This document shows, piece by piece, positions 1 to 8,683 of a stretch of 64,000 bases of DNA. How positions within the stretch are numbered: position 1 is the first letter of the stretch; each line of letters opens with the position of its first letter. Made by a program: the position numbers and the translations under genes. Source of the stretch: Porites lobata (Eukaryota; Cnidaria; Anthozoa; Scleractinia; Poritidae); contig CALNXK010000025.1 in NCBI GenBank assembly GCA_942486035.1, positions 2,247,501 to 2,311,500 of the forward strand. Direction: 5' to 3'. Below the pieces are notes generated by a model. That model saw only the letters and a list, made by a program, of their open reading frames with translations, was not told the origin of the DNA and did not search any database.

Positions 1-475
1 TGAGCCTATTAAAATTGAATGCTTCTTTTCAGGAGACGTTTAAGAAAATCGGGGGAATGAGAAAGATACGATACCGACGACTTGTTGTCGATAAGCGAAT
101 GACCTCTTCAAATCATCACTAACAAGACGTTCTCTCACACCTATCTACTTTAGCCGAGTCCCTCGCAGTCGTACAACAACCAACAAGCAATCACTTTCAA
201 TGTAACTTTGAATTTAAGGCGAATTGCCAGTCCGATCCGATCCTCAATCCGATCCTGGTTTTCTTAACGGCCTTTCTCAGTCTCCACGAATCCCTCAAAG
301 GGGCCACCATCTTTGTTTTGGAAGGAGTAAGCCAATGAGAGCGCACGTATGATCGCACCATGGAATACACCAATCAGCGATCGTGTGCCAGGGTCTTCTC
401 TCCTTCCGCCGCCATATTGGAAAACGAGAAGACCCTGGGGACGAGGTTGGGATTTTTCTGACCAAAATTTTCAAA
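1..475. other. No gene recognised
   Basis: AT-rich DNA with short open frames only. I see no domain, repeat or RNA motif here. The right end leads into the helicase fragment that follows. Confidence 0.4.
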
Positions 476-873
476 ATGGCGGTCAATGGGAGGAATTTTA
501 ATCGAGTACTAGAGAGAGTTTGTGACATTTCCACAATACCTTCGCTTTACAGTGAGCAAAAAAAAAATGCTTAGAGGCACTTTTTGAAGGAAAAGACGTC
601 TATGCAAGTTTACCAACTGGGTATGGGGAGTCGTTAAATCTTTTATGCATCCCCAATCGTCGCTTATGAGCTGTTTTGGCGATCACGTGGAAGCAGCAAA
701 GTAATGATTATTTCACCTCTGAAAACGTTCGTGGAAGACAAGGTCTCGTCCTTTAAATCTTTGGGCCTGCCAGCTATTGCTCTACATGACGAGCAATCAA
801 AGGAAAAGCTAAAGGAAGTGGAAAAAGGAGCGTTTACCTACGTGTTCGCCTTTCCCCAAAAGATATGCAAGCT
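476..873 (+). pseudogene. RecQ-type DNA helicase fragment, degenerate
   Basis: Three reading frames join to a RecQ/DEAD-like helicase N-terminal segment. The frame starting at 476 reads toward the Q-motif region. After an A-run near 559-567 the frame shifts to a Walker A-like PTGYGES, where the usual lysine is glutamate. From about 656 the frame shifts again to MIISPLK, ALHDEQ and TYVFAFP, which resemble motif Ia to motif II spacing. An in-frame stop and two frameshifts within 400 bp, plus loss of the Walker lysine, mark it as dead. It is probably a retrocopied or repeat-borne fragment; nothing downstream continues the helicase. Confidence 0.6.
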
Positions 874-1823
874 TCTTTTAATGGTGTTTGAACCTGTTTT
901 GAATGGTGTTTTAACCTGCCGTTAATGGTGTTTAAAATTATTTTAATTGTGTTTTTAACTGATTAAAATCACGTGGAAATATATTTAACATTTTTTAAAA
1001 GCCAAGGAGGAAATTTCAAATTCAGAAAAAACTTTTTAAAATACATTTTACTAGTGTTTCCAACAGGCTAAAACACCATGTTTAACTCATGAGGACGCGC
1101 GAGCGTATCACGAGTTATTGCAGGGACAGAGATACGGTATGCAAATGAGTCTCTCGCTCACTCGTAGTAGACGCACTTCGTAATTAATCGGGTCCGAACT
1201 CGAGAGTGCCAAGATCTATCGTTTCCGACTGATGCACGCGCTCGCCGAAGTTCAGTGCCGTTCGCTGCTCAGACTCAGAGTTATTTTCTACAGCATGGAT
1301 GGAGGTCTTACCAAATTTAAGACACGCAGGAGTCTTTCAGATCAGTACGATGGCTAACTTGCGGTTTGGATTTCAAGAAACCCTCAAGAGCCTTTGACTC
1401 GTCCAGGCGTTAAACTTGACGAGAAGATGACTAAAGCATTTGCTCTTCGACTCTGCAAGATCACTGGGGATATCAAATTCCTGCAGCTAGCTGGAAAGTG
1501 AACTTAAAGTGAGAAAATGTCATGCCATGCTACTCTTAAGAACCTGTTTGAGCCGAAAATGGATGTGATTTTGACCATTAGCTTCAAAATAGCAGCGAAA
1601 ATCGAGATAAGAAAAATATGTCTTGCGTCCTACTTCGCAAACGAGATGTATCAGCTTTGTAAGGCATATGCTCTTTCATTTCCATGAAATACGTTTACAT
1701 TCTTTTTAACTGTCTAGCTTGGTTAATTGGGCTCGATCATCTTTAAAACGTTTGCCGGTGGAAGGTCCATGGAAAGGCATTAAATTTTAATTTAAAAGAC
1801 TTTTCGCCGAAGTCATGTTATCA
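874..1823. other. Intergenic, AT-rich, weak local repeats
   Basis: A short unit like taatggtgttt recurs several times at about 876-960. The rest shows no recognisable gene or element. Confidence 0.35.
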
Positions 1824-1890
1824 GCCTTAGTGGCGTAGTGGTAAGGAGAAGTCGCGTCAGTCCGGACGCGCCGGGTTTAAGTCCTTCTCA
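1824..1890 (+). repeat. tRNA-like Pol III promoter, probable SINE head
   Basis: A box A match, TGGCGTAGTGG, lies at 1831-1841 and a box B-like GGTTTAAGTCC at 1874-1884. Their starts are 43 nt apart, close to the spacing in tRNA genes. The acceptor, anticodon and T stems do not pair well, so this is unlikely to be a working tRNA. A T-rich stretch follows. A tRNA-derived SINE head is the best reading. Confidence 0.4.
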
Positions 1891-2864
1891 GTACTTTTCT
1901 ATTTTTAGTTCTTTCTTTGTTTCCGTTTTTGTTTTGTTTGCTTATTTGTTTTGTTGTGTTTTCTTTAAATATGTACCTAAATAACTGTTATTTAATAAAG
2001 TGCAATAAACCGGACGAAAAATATTATATTTCCAGATGGATAAACGATCTGAATTTTCATCATTTACTACAATTTAATGCGGGAAAACCACAGGCGGCTC
2101 AAACTCACGTTACAATGTAATTTACATACCATAGGTGACGCGCTGGTGTCGCGTTACAGGCGACCGTTGAAAATTTAAGAGACTTTGTATGAGAAATATA
2201 TTACTGAGATCTGCGAACGCTAAATAACGCTAAACCTTACTATTTTTTAAATGAAATGAATAAAAAAGACTTACCTGCAATCTATTCCACTGCGTTTTGG
2301 TGTCTGATTGTCGTTTACTGGTTTTTTGGGGCTTTATTGCGTAACCACTGTTACTCCTTTCATAGAACCACAGGCAGACCACCTTCTGTTTAGTCAGGGC
2401 CCTTGTTGATTGAAATCTAAGCAACGATCTTTTGTTAGTTATAGAAGAACTACATATGAACGATACAGTGGCTATAATTTGTTCCAAACTGCAGAATTTT
2501 AAAAAAATTTTTCAATAAAAGTTTGGAGAAAATGTTAACTGAGTCATGTGTCATGTTTTTTCGCCTTCCCGTGCTGTTTTAAGCGTTATTTTGCGAGATG
2601 AAAATTTGACCTCGGCGGTTAGAACTAAAGAAGGAGACAAGGCAGGCAGCAATTTAAGCTGGAACTGACGCCAAACTATTTAATTTCTTACCTCGAAAAT
2701 ACCGGCTCCCGATTCACTAGATATGTATCCATGCCCCATCCGAATGGGAGCTCATTAGTGCCAAAATTTCTCGAGAAAAGCGATCCTGAAGTTGCAAGAC
2801 CAGCTTTCTCAACATGACCGGTGCAAAAAACTCAACCAAAGGCATTTGAGGTATGCGCGTCGAT
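1891..2864. other. Intergenic, left flank of the viral element
   Basis: AT-rich DNA. On the minus strand two short open stretches end in donor-like sequences (near 2270 and 2692), but neither shows a known domain. GC content rises sharply near 2850, where the viral block begins. I found no terminal inverted repeat that would mark the element's end. Confidence 0.35.
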
Positions 2865-4112
2865 TCAAAACCACCAATCAGCGTATCGCGACCAAACAAA
2901 CATCTCTGTCTGAGGCAGGGTTGTGGTTTTGAGCTGCCAACGGTCCGCCGAGTCGATCATCCGCACGTAGAAACTACTCAAGGCACTCACGCGCGTCTTG
3001 TCAAACAAGACCTTGTCGGTCGTGTAGACCTCGACCATCAGCCTATACGTTTTCCCCACGCTCAACTTGGTGGTGCCTATGATCCAACCAAACTTGGGTT
3101 CGTACTTGTTGCCGCTTTTCGTCAACGTCATGCCCATGGTCTTCTTCTTCTTCCAATAATGGGGGGAGCCTTCCAGATTGACAAACCCCAAGGAGCTAAT
3201 ACCCCCGTCTTTCTTCCACACGCTCTCGTCGTCCATGATCCATCGGAAATGATTCCACAGGACCTTGGGAGGGACGTACACGTGCGTGGTGGCCTGGGCA
3301 TAGGCTTCGTCCAGATTCACAAACTGCCAATCCACCACCATGGACAAATACACCATGCCTCGGTGCACCTGCACGTAATCCGTAAAGGTGACCAATTGAT
3401 TCTTATCCGCGGACGCCGCGACGTTCGGATTCTTGGGCTGGTTCAACAGGGGGTGCATCAACAAACTGGGTTCCAGAGCATACGTCCCGTCCTCTTTTTT
3501 CACCACCCACCCCATCGTTTGGGCCAACACCAGATTGAACCCCAGGTAAGGGCACAGTTTATTGAACGACACATTGGTTTTGAGATTCAGGATCCACAAC
3601 GTCGGCACCCCCGCGTCCTTCCATTCGTACCGAGGCGTATAATCCACCGAGTCGGTACTCAAGTTATACCCGGTATAGAGTTTCTTCATCACATCTTGTC
3701 GCAACCAACGGAACACTTTTTTCATGAACACCACCCCCGTGGCGGCTTCGGGCATGTCGGCGTCCTCCATGGTACTGGTGATATCTTGCGTCCTGGTCCC
3801 ATCGGTCCTCTGGAGGGCTCGGGAATACATGCGCACCAATCGCTGGTTGGTCGATCCCTTGAACAAATTGGACTGCCGATGTTCCATGAGAGGGGCCCCA
3901 GGCGTGGTCGTCACGGGATGCGACGTCACTGCATGCGACACCGTGTTGGGCGGTCCGGGTAAGTAGACCCCGGCCACGCCCACCTACCAGTTCTTGACGC
4001 GTAAGGGGTACGGCAATCGCACCTTGAACGAGGCCGGGGTATTGTGGGGAAACTCCGGCTTGCTGGTGTTACTCAGGAGCGTGACGTACAGCGATCGACT
4101 CGACGGTTCCAA
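2865..4112 (-). pseudogene. Capsid-like virion protein of the Polinton-like element, interrupted by a stop
   Basis: A 372-codon frame runs from 3983 down to a TGA at 2865. The same frame continues upstream of a TAG at 3984-3986 to about 4112. The upstream segment (SLYVTLLSNTS, then FPHNTPASF and VRLPYPL) resembles the N-terminus of Polinton-type virion proteins, in which a Pro-x-Asn-x-Pro-Ser-Ser-Phe-like motif precedes a conserved Trp-x-Val-Gly stretch. The TAG falls right after that Trp. The codon at the expected start, 35 bp below a TATA box (CCTATAAAA, 4147-4155), reads TTG, not ATG. The remaining 372 residues look intact. Whether it is a major or a minor (penton-like) capsid protein I cannot tell. 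Confidence 0.5.
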
Positions 4113-4146
4113 CTCTCTTTTTTCTGTCGGGTGGGGGACGGACCTC

Positions 4147-4155
4147 TTTTATAGG
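4147..4155 (-). promoter_or_regulatory. TATA box of the capsid-like gene
   Basis: CCTATAAAA on the minus strand, 35 bp before the presumed first codon. The spacing matches the other TATA-to-start distances in this element. Confidence 0.5.
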
Positions 4156-4223
4156 AACGTATTCAATTTACGCTTGGACCCGGGCACCCGGCCCACCGTA
4201 CTATGCAAACTAGAGCGTTTGGG

Positions 4224-4556
4224 TCAGACTTTCAACGCATAATCGGCCTGGGGAAAGGCTTGCACCAATTGACGCAAGGTCGTGTCCAAGCGGACGCTCT
4301 TCCCGCGCTTGACCATGCCTCGCAATTTGGCCCGAAACGCTCGCTGGGCCTTCTTGGAGGGCCGCTTCTTCTTGATCTTCTTGACCTTCTTCTTCTTCCT
4401 TTTCTTGGTCTTGGTCCGTTTAACCTGGGGTCCGTACGTGGCCTCCAACCGTTCCATCATATCCATCCAGGTCTTTTGGCTGGGTAACGGGGCCGTCTGC
4501 ATTCGACCAAACGGGGCCGCCAACGGGGCGGGCATCAAGGCCACCCGACGACTCAT
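4224..4556 (-). CDS. Lysine-rich core-like virion protein
   Basis: About 110 residues. The N-terminal third is neutral and rich in Met, Ala and Pro. The middle is an almost unbroken Lys/Arg tract (residues about 48-72), and the C-terminus has a short helical-looking tail. Such small polycationic proteins are typical of genome-condensing core proteins in adenoviruses and adintoviruses; the assignment is by composition only. The ATG at 4556 overlaps the final in-frame stop of the upstream integrase frame, and the capsid-like gene follows downstream, so it lies in a virion gene cluster. No frameshift is seen. Confidence 0.5.
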   Translation of the reverse strand: MSRRVALMPAPLAAPFGRMQTAPLPSQKTWMDMMERLEATYGPQVKRTKTKKRKKKKVKKIKKKRPSKKAQRAFRAKLRGMVKRGKSVRLDTTLRQLVQAFPQADYALKV

Positions 4557-5594
4557 CACGAGACCAGGCTACGCTTAGGGATCCAACTGTCGTATTATTT
4601 GGGCCAGCCTTTCCAACGCACCTTGACCTCTTGGCGTCGACGCTGCAACACTTTCTCCACGCGAAACAGAGCGTCGTCGGGGACGTCGACCTTCTGCACG
4701 TCTTGCTTGTAAAAGGTACCTTTGACGGGCGTACCGTCCCACTCCTTGATTTTATAGGTCGCCACGGGCCCCGGCACGGCCCGGTCGATGAGAAACACCT
4801 CTTCGGTCCAACCGGGCAGATACCCTTTCTCGAACGGACGGTGCTGTTTCTGCAAACGCACGCGATCCCCGGCTTTCCATTTGGGGCGCACGCGACGCGC
4901 CAGACGTTTCCCGTACAAACGTTGCCAGACCTGGCGTTGGTTGGCCCACGTCACGTCGCGAGGGGGCATGCCGATACTGCGGTGTTTGGTCACATTGTAG
5001 CCCTGCACCAACGCGGGTAACGCGTCCACGTATCGGTACGTGTTGCGGGCGGTAAAGTAACGGTACATGCGTTCCTTCAAGGTCCGATTGAATCGTTCCA
5101 CCACCGACGCCTTGGTATCCCCGTAGGTCGAGAAATGATGAATCTTCCGACGCGTCACATTGCCTGAAACGACCGGCTGTAAAACTCTTTGCCGGCATCC
5201 GTCTGCAATCGCACGGGTTGGCGTCCTCGGGCCCGTTTCAGGATGCGTTCGAACGCCGCGGCCACCGCCACGCCCGTCTTGGCCTTCAGCGGTTCCACCC
5301 AGGCATATTTGGACAGCACATCCACCACCGTCAACAAATAGCGCAACCCCGATTCCATTTTTTCAACGGTTGCATCTCCACCAGGTTGGCCACCCATTGG
5401 TCGTCCATCCCATGCACCACCACCGGCAGGGTAGGGAAGCGTCGTCGTCGCGGTTTGTGCAACGTGTAACTCAACAACCCTTGCAACTGGGCACGGGCGC
5501 GAGCCGCCGGCACGCCGTGCGCTTGCGCCAAACGCGCGACACCCCCTAAACTCCCGCGCAACGAGGGCGTTTCATAGGCGTCCGCCCAACTCAC
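4557..5594 (-). pseudogene. Polinton-type integrase with chromodomain, broken
   Basis: Three overlapping minus-strand frames cover one rve integrase: 5594 to about 5350, 5397 to 5155, and 5158 to 4595. Two frameshifts therefore split it. Readable motifs are LLTVVDVLSKYAW, LQTDAGKEF (second catalytic Asp), STYGDTKASVVERFNRTLK (catalytic Glu) and a C-terminal chromodomain ending RWKGWPK. The segment expected to hold the first catalytic Asp reads WVANLVEM, with Asn in its place. A TAA at 4595-4597 cuts the chromodomain; beyond it the same frame still reads YDSWIP and ends at a TGA overlapping the core-gene ATG. The family inserts element DNA by DDE chemistry; this copy cannot be active. Confidence 0.8.
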
Positions 5595-5629
5595 GCGGCG
5601 CTTCTTCTTCCTTCATGTCGCACGCACGC

Positions 5630-5672
5630 GCTGCAATCACGACAAGACACAGTAGACTCTTTATTTATTTTT
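5630..5672 (-). terminator. Poly(A) signals after the GRF gene
   Basis: Directly after the stop of the GRF zinc-finger gene the minus strand carries overlapping AATAAA motifs in an A/T-rich tract, the likely polyadenylation site. Confidence 0.5.
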
Positions 5673-6656
5673 TTATTGATTCACAGGACGTCCCTGCCAC
5701 CAGGCGCGTTCTGGGTCCAGCCGTGATTGGCGGATCTCATTCAACCGCTCCAGCTCGTCGGCAGTAAAGACGCGGCCGAGCCACACTTTAGGTTTCCCCT
5801 CCAACCAATGCTCGCCTAAGTCTCTCAGCACCCGTGGACTCTCGGGATGATGACCGTCTTCCCCCTCGTACCAAGCGTACGCCAACAGCAACACTTGACG
5901 ACGTGCCTTCGGCGTGCTGGCCCCTTGATACTCCTCCCAAGCGCCGTGCATCCACGGGCGATACCTCAGTCCTTCGAACATGCCCGGGGAGGTCAGGGTG
6001 TTGTGCCCATTGTCGCACAGCATGAACCCCTTGGTCGCTAACCCGTCCACGCCCCGCATTCGGGCGGCCAAGCATTCTCGTTTGGCTCTGGGGAGGCTGC
6101 TACTGCTCCACGCTTCGCCACGGACGCGACGACGCATCTTGCCCGACAACGGGAGGTTCAACCACAGAAAACAGCGACAGCTTCCGTCGCGACAGGCCAG
6201 GTACATACGCTGGGGGTTCTTCTCCGACCCGCTCTTGCGCAGCGACAACCGTCGATCGCAAAAACAGGTCAACTCGTCCCATCGTTGACGCAGCTCGTCG
6301 TGCAACTGTTGGGCCACCAGGGTCATCCATTCGTCCACGCGGTCTTGGGGACTGAACACGGGACACGTGTCGCGCGGGCAGTAGACATAGACAAACTCGT
6401 CCTTGCTTCCCTCGGACAAGGCCTCGTCGGGACGCAACGGGCACATCCACACCCCGGGTCGGTCCACTGGCGCGTACGGGACGGGATCCGTCTGCGTGGC
6501 CTGATCCATCTCGTTCAAGAACCAGGCGGCCAACTCGCCTTCTTCCAAGACCTCCGTCGTCTCCTCCAAAGCGTCGTCCGGTCGACGTTTCTCGCCTTTG
6601 GCACGACCGGCCGGCAAGGGCGTCGGACGCGTGGGTTGTCTCGTACAAGCGGCCAT
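5673..6656 (-). CDS. GRF-type zinc-finger protein of the viral element
   Basis: 327 residues, intact. Around residues 130-170 the protein reads CFCDRR, then KNPQRMYLAC and CRCFLWL. This matches the GRF zinc finger (Cys-x-Cys, Asn-Pro-x-Arg-x-Tyr/Phe, Cys, Cys, Phe-x-Trp), which binds single-stranded nucleic acid in topoisomerase 3, APE2 and related proteins. The N-terminal 60 residues are acidic and low in complexity. The C-terminal 100 residues (LLLAYAWYEGEDG, then WLGRVFTADELERLNEIRQ) match nothing I know. A TATA box lies 34 bp above the ATG and AATAAA motifs follow the stop, so it is a self-contained transcription unit. A role in replication or single-strand binding is plausible but unproven. 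Confidence 0.6.
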   Translation of the reverse strand: MAACTRQPTRPTPLPAGRAKGEKRRPDDALEETTEVLEEGELAAWFLNEMDQATQTDPVPYAPVDRPGVWMCPLRPDEALSEGSKDEFVYVYCPRDTCPVFSPQDRVDEWMTLVAQQLHDELRQRWDELTCFCDRRLSLRKSGSEKNPQRMYLACRDGSCRCFLWLNLPLSGKMRRRVRGEAWSSSSLPRAKRECLAARMRGVDGLATKGFMLCDNGHNTLTSPGMFEGLRYRPWMHGAWEEYQGASTPKARRQVLLLAYAWYEGEDGHHPESPRVLRDLGEHWLEGKPKVWLGRVFTADELERLNEIRQSRLDPERAWWQGRPVNQ

Positions 6657-6689
6657 GATGACACTAGGCCGCAGTGACCGCCCCGCGCC

Positions 6690-6698
6690 GTTTTATAC
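6690..6698 (-). promoter_or_regulatory. TATA box of the GRF gene
   Basis: GTATAAAAC on the minus strand, 34 bp before the ATG at 6656. Confidence 0.55.
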
Positions 6699-6752
6699 TC
6701 CCTGTCTATCACGTGTCACCAGGACGTCCCCCACGCCTTATAAGGGCCTAAG

Positions 6753-6986
6753 TCACCGTGATAGGTCAGGTCGGGCTCCGCCCCCGCGTGCCCACACCTC
6801 CCAGGGCGCATGACGGCGCGTGTAATGGCCCGTGGCTCCTTTGGCGCCCATGCGCTTGTAATCTTTCCTCTTGCCCAATTGATAGCCGATCTTGGCCCAT
6901 TTGGTCAGAAGGCCCAACAAACCACGCCCCGACATCGTGATTGAGTGACTGCGGCGGCGGCGCCTTCTCCGTCGGACTAGTCTCAT
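6753..6986 (-). CDS. Small arginine-rich protein with amphipathic segment
   Basis: 77 residues from the ATG at 6986, or 60 from the internal ATG at 6935. The longer form starts with an eight-arginine run. The shorter form begins MSGRGLLGLLTKWAKIG, a likely amphipathic helix, followed by a basic tail. Small basic proteins with an amphipathic N-terminus occur among virion proteins of adenovirus-like elements, where they act on membranes or on DNA; this is an analogy from composition. The gene is divergent from the one starting at 7051, with only 64 bp between the two start codons. No disrupting mutation is seen. Confidence 0.4.
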   Translation of the reverse strand: MRLVRRRRRRRRSHSITMSGRGLLGLLTKWAKIGYQLGKRKDYKRMGAKGATGHYTRRHAPWEVWARGGGARPDLSR

Positions 6987-7013
6987 GATTGGCCGGTCTC
7001 TCCTCCCGTGCTC

Positions 7014-7021
7014 TATAAATA
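7014..7021 (+). promoter_or_regulatory. TATA box of the 7051 gene
   Basis: TATAAATA 30 bp before the ATG at 7051, in the short gap between two divergent genes. Confidence 0.5.
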
Positions 7022-7050
7022 CCCTCTCTTCCCCCGAGTCCCGTCCAGTC

Positions 7051-7527
7051 ATGCAAAAAAGCCCCCTGTCACGACCGTCCAGGCGACGGAGGAGAAAACG
7101 TCGTTCGCTCGGAACCATGCCCACACTTCAGGACTACACGGTCTACACCCCCGACAACCAAATAGCCAACCTGGCCGAACGCCAGGGGATGACCGTTCAC
7201 CTCATCAAGGGTCCGACCCAGCACGTGCTACGCGAGGCACACACCGTCTACCCCTTTGGGTCTTACACACCCCTACGTGACATGAGCAAAACCGAACACG
7301 TGACCGAGCTAGCCTCGTCCTTGGGCAAAGAGTTGTTGTTGTATGACGTCACGACCGGGCAATGGTATAAACGCGCCCCCAGCGACCAGACCTTCACTCC
7401 GCTCTCGACCTCGACCTTTCCGGTGCTTCATCCACGCAGTGCCGTCTTGGGCATCCGTTCCCTGCTGCTGCACCACCTGCAACTCACCTCGCTCTTCCAA
7501 CACACCCACGACACGCTGTCCCCATGA
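7051..7527 (+). CDS. Unknown viral-element protein with basic N-terminus
   Basis: 158 residues. The N-terminal 22 residues contain a dense arginine/lysine patch, then the protein becomes mixed and proline-containing with no cysteine cluster or transmembrane segment. An open frame extends upstream to 6985, but the ATG at 7051 lies 30 bp below a TATA box and is preferred. The stop overlaps the next ATG (ATGA at 7524-7527), which suggests coupled expression of both proteins. I do not recognise the family. Confidence 0.45.
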   Translation: MQKSPLSRPSRRRRRKRRSLGTMPTLQDYTVYTPDNQIANLAERQGMTVHLIKGPTQHVLREAHTVYPFGSYTPLRDMSKTEHVTELASSLGKELLLYDVTTGQWYKRAPSDQTFTPLSTSTFPVLHPRSAVLGIRSLLLHHLQLTSLFQHTHDTLSP

Positions 7528-7721
7528 ATGCCGAGTATCATCGCCGTCTACGCCTCGACGACTATCGCACCTTCGACGAGTATCTACGCGAACGAATTCG
7601 ACGAGGGTTGCAAGCCCATCACGATCACACCGAGATGCTCCTTCACCTGCAAGATCAATACCGAGAGGCCTACAAGCGCTACATGCAAGAATTGGCGCAA
7701 CGCGATCGCCCCGAGCGATAA
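7524..7721 (+). CDS. Small charged helical protein of the viral element
   Basis: 65 residues, rich in Arg, Glu, Asp, His and Gln (YRTFDEYLRERIRRGL, then LLHLQDQYREAYKRYMQEL), probably one or two long helices or a coiled coil. Its ATG overlaps the TGA of the preceding gene. The stop is followed within a few bases by AATAAA (7725-7730). I recognise no family. Confidence 0.45.
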   Translation: MNAEYHRRLRLDDYRTFDEYLRERIRRGLQAHHDHTEMLLHLQDQYREAYKRYMQELAQRDRPER

Positions 7722-7723
7722 TC

Positions 7724-7800
7724 AATAAACATCTTATTTTTAATCTGAGGGTTGATCATTGACTTTTGCAAATGTGGGCTGGACCCCAAAGGGGGTCCCT
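7724..7800 (+). terminator. Poly(A) signal and GC hairpin between convergent genes
   Basis: AATAAA follows the stop of the 7524 gene. About 50 bp on, GGACCCC-AAA-GGGGTCC at 7781-7799 forms a hairpin in the gap between this gene and the convergent gene ending at 7867. Confidence 0.45.
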
Positions 7801-7866
7801 GTTAAACATTAAAAATGGGTAGTGGATTCAGCGGGCGGTCTTGGGGCGGCGGGGGGCGGAGTCTCT

Positions 7867-8367
7867 TCAACCAGTCGCGTTGGGCCCACACGTTGTCCAC
7901 ACGCCGCATCTTTTTTCGAAAGGCCCGTGATCTTTCTGGCACTGGCGCTCTTCCTCTTCCTCCTTGTTGCCACACTCGTGAATCTCGTCACAATGGATGC
8001 AACGTACGTAGGGCCACTCGGCTGCCTGGGTAGCCCGAAGGTAGTCGTCGTGGCCAAACACTCGCCGGAACCACCGGTACAACCTGGGGTCGGCGTCGCT
8101 GGCAAACACCCTCCGGATCAGTCGCCTCCAAAAGTACCCCGTCACAGGCTCCAACAGGCTGCCATGGCGAAGGATGTTAAAACCCTTGAGGTTGATGATC
8201 CGCTTGCGTTTGGGGCACCGAGGCAACTGTCGCATCTCCGCATGCACTCCCCACCACCTTAACCCCATCAATCGATCCTTCGCCAAGGCCAATCGATACA
8301 TTCTCGCAATAATCAATAATACATCGTCGGGTAACACCGGCAAATCGTCAGGGACGGAGTCCGCCAT
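7867..8367 (-). CDS. F-box-like protein with C-terminal Cys cluster
   Basis: 166 residues, intact. Residues about 8-45 (LPVLPDDVLLIIARM then LRWWGVHAEM) resemble a degenerate F-box, the motif that docks to Skp1 in ubiquitin ligases. Near residues 120-135 a CIHCDEIHEC cluster could bind zinc, followed by an acidic glutamate run and two more cysteines. Large DNA viruses often carry F-box-like genes to redirect host ubiquitin ligases; here that is only a guess from weak similarity. A TATA-like GTATAAG (8419-8425) lies about 52 bp above the ATG. Confidence 0.4.
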   Translation of the reverse strand: MADSVPDDLPVLPDDVLLIIARMYRLALAKDRLMGLRWWGVHAEMRQLPRCPKRKRIINLKGFNILRHGSLLEPVTGYFWRRLIRRVFASDADPRLYRWFRRVFGHDDYLRATQAAEWPYVRCIHCDEIHECGNKEEEEERQCQKDHGPFEKRCGVWTTCGPNATG

Positions 8368-8589
8368 CTTTGTTCAAAGACCAACTGCAGACAACCTGAG
8401 TCGCGACCGGTTTCACCTCTTATACTCTGGGTCACGTGCCTTCCCATCGCCCCCGTTCGACCCCTCGAAAAGAGGGGGGATGGGGGGGTATCCCCTCTCC
8501 TTTGAGGCCCTTCCCAGAGGGGCTTTGCGCCCCCGTCCCAGGATCCATATAAGTCCCCCTCCCATCGACCCTGCACCTCGACACGGATC
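8368..8589. promoter_or_regulatory. Divergent promoter region with two TATA boxes
   Basis: The 222-bp gap between divergent genes holds GTATAAG on the minus strand (8419-8425) and CATATAAG on the plus strand (8546-8553). Between them is a G/C-rich tract with several inverted pairs (8456-8525). Confidence 0.45.
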
Positions 8590-8683
8590 ATGCTGCTGAT
8601 CGGGCCAGTCACGGTGTTCTCCTTCGCGTTCTTTTGGGTTGCCATCCTGCTACACACCCAAGTGTCCCACCTTCACCACGATG

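Noticed and set aside
2230..2899. Minus-strand open stretches ending in donor-like sites
   Set aside because: No matching acceptors, domains or phase partners; they could be repeat-borne.
2853..3962. Long plus-strand open frame over the capsid-like gene
   Set aside because: It is the antisense shadow of the minus-strand gene; its composition is His/Pro/Arg-rich and low in complexity, and it lacks any domain.
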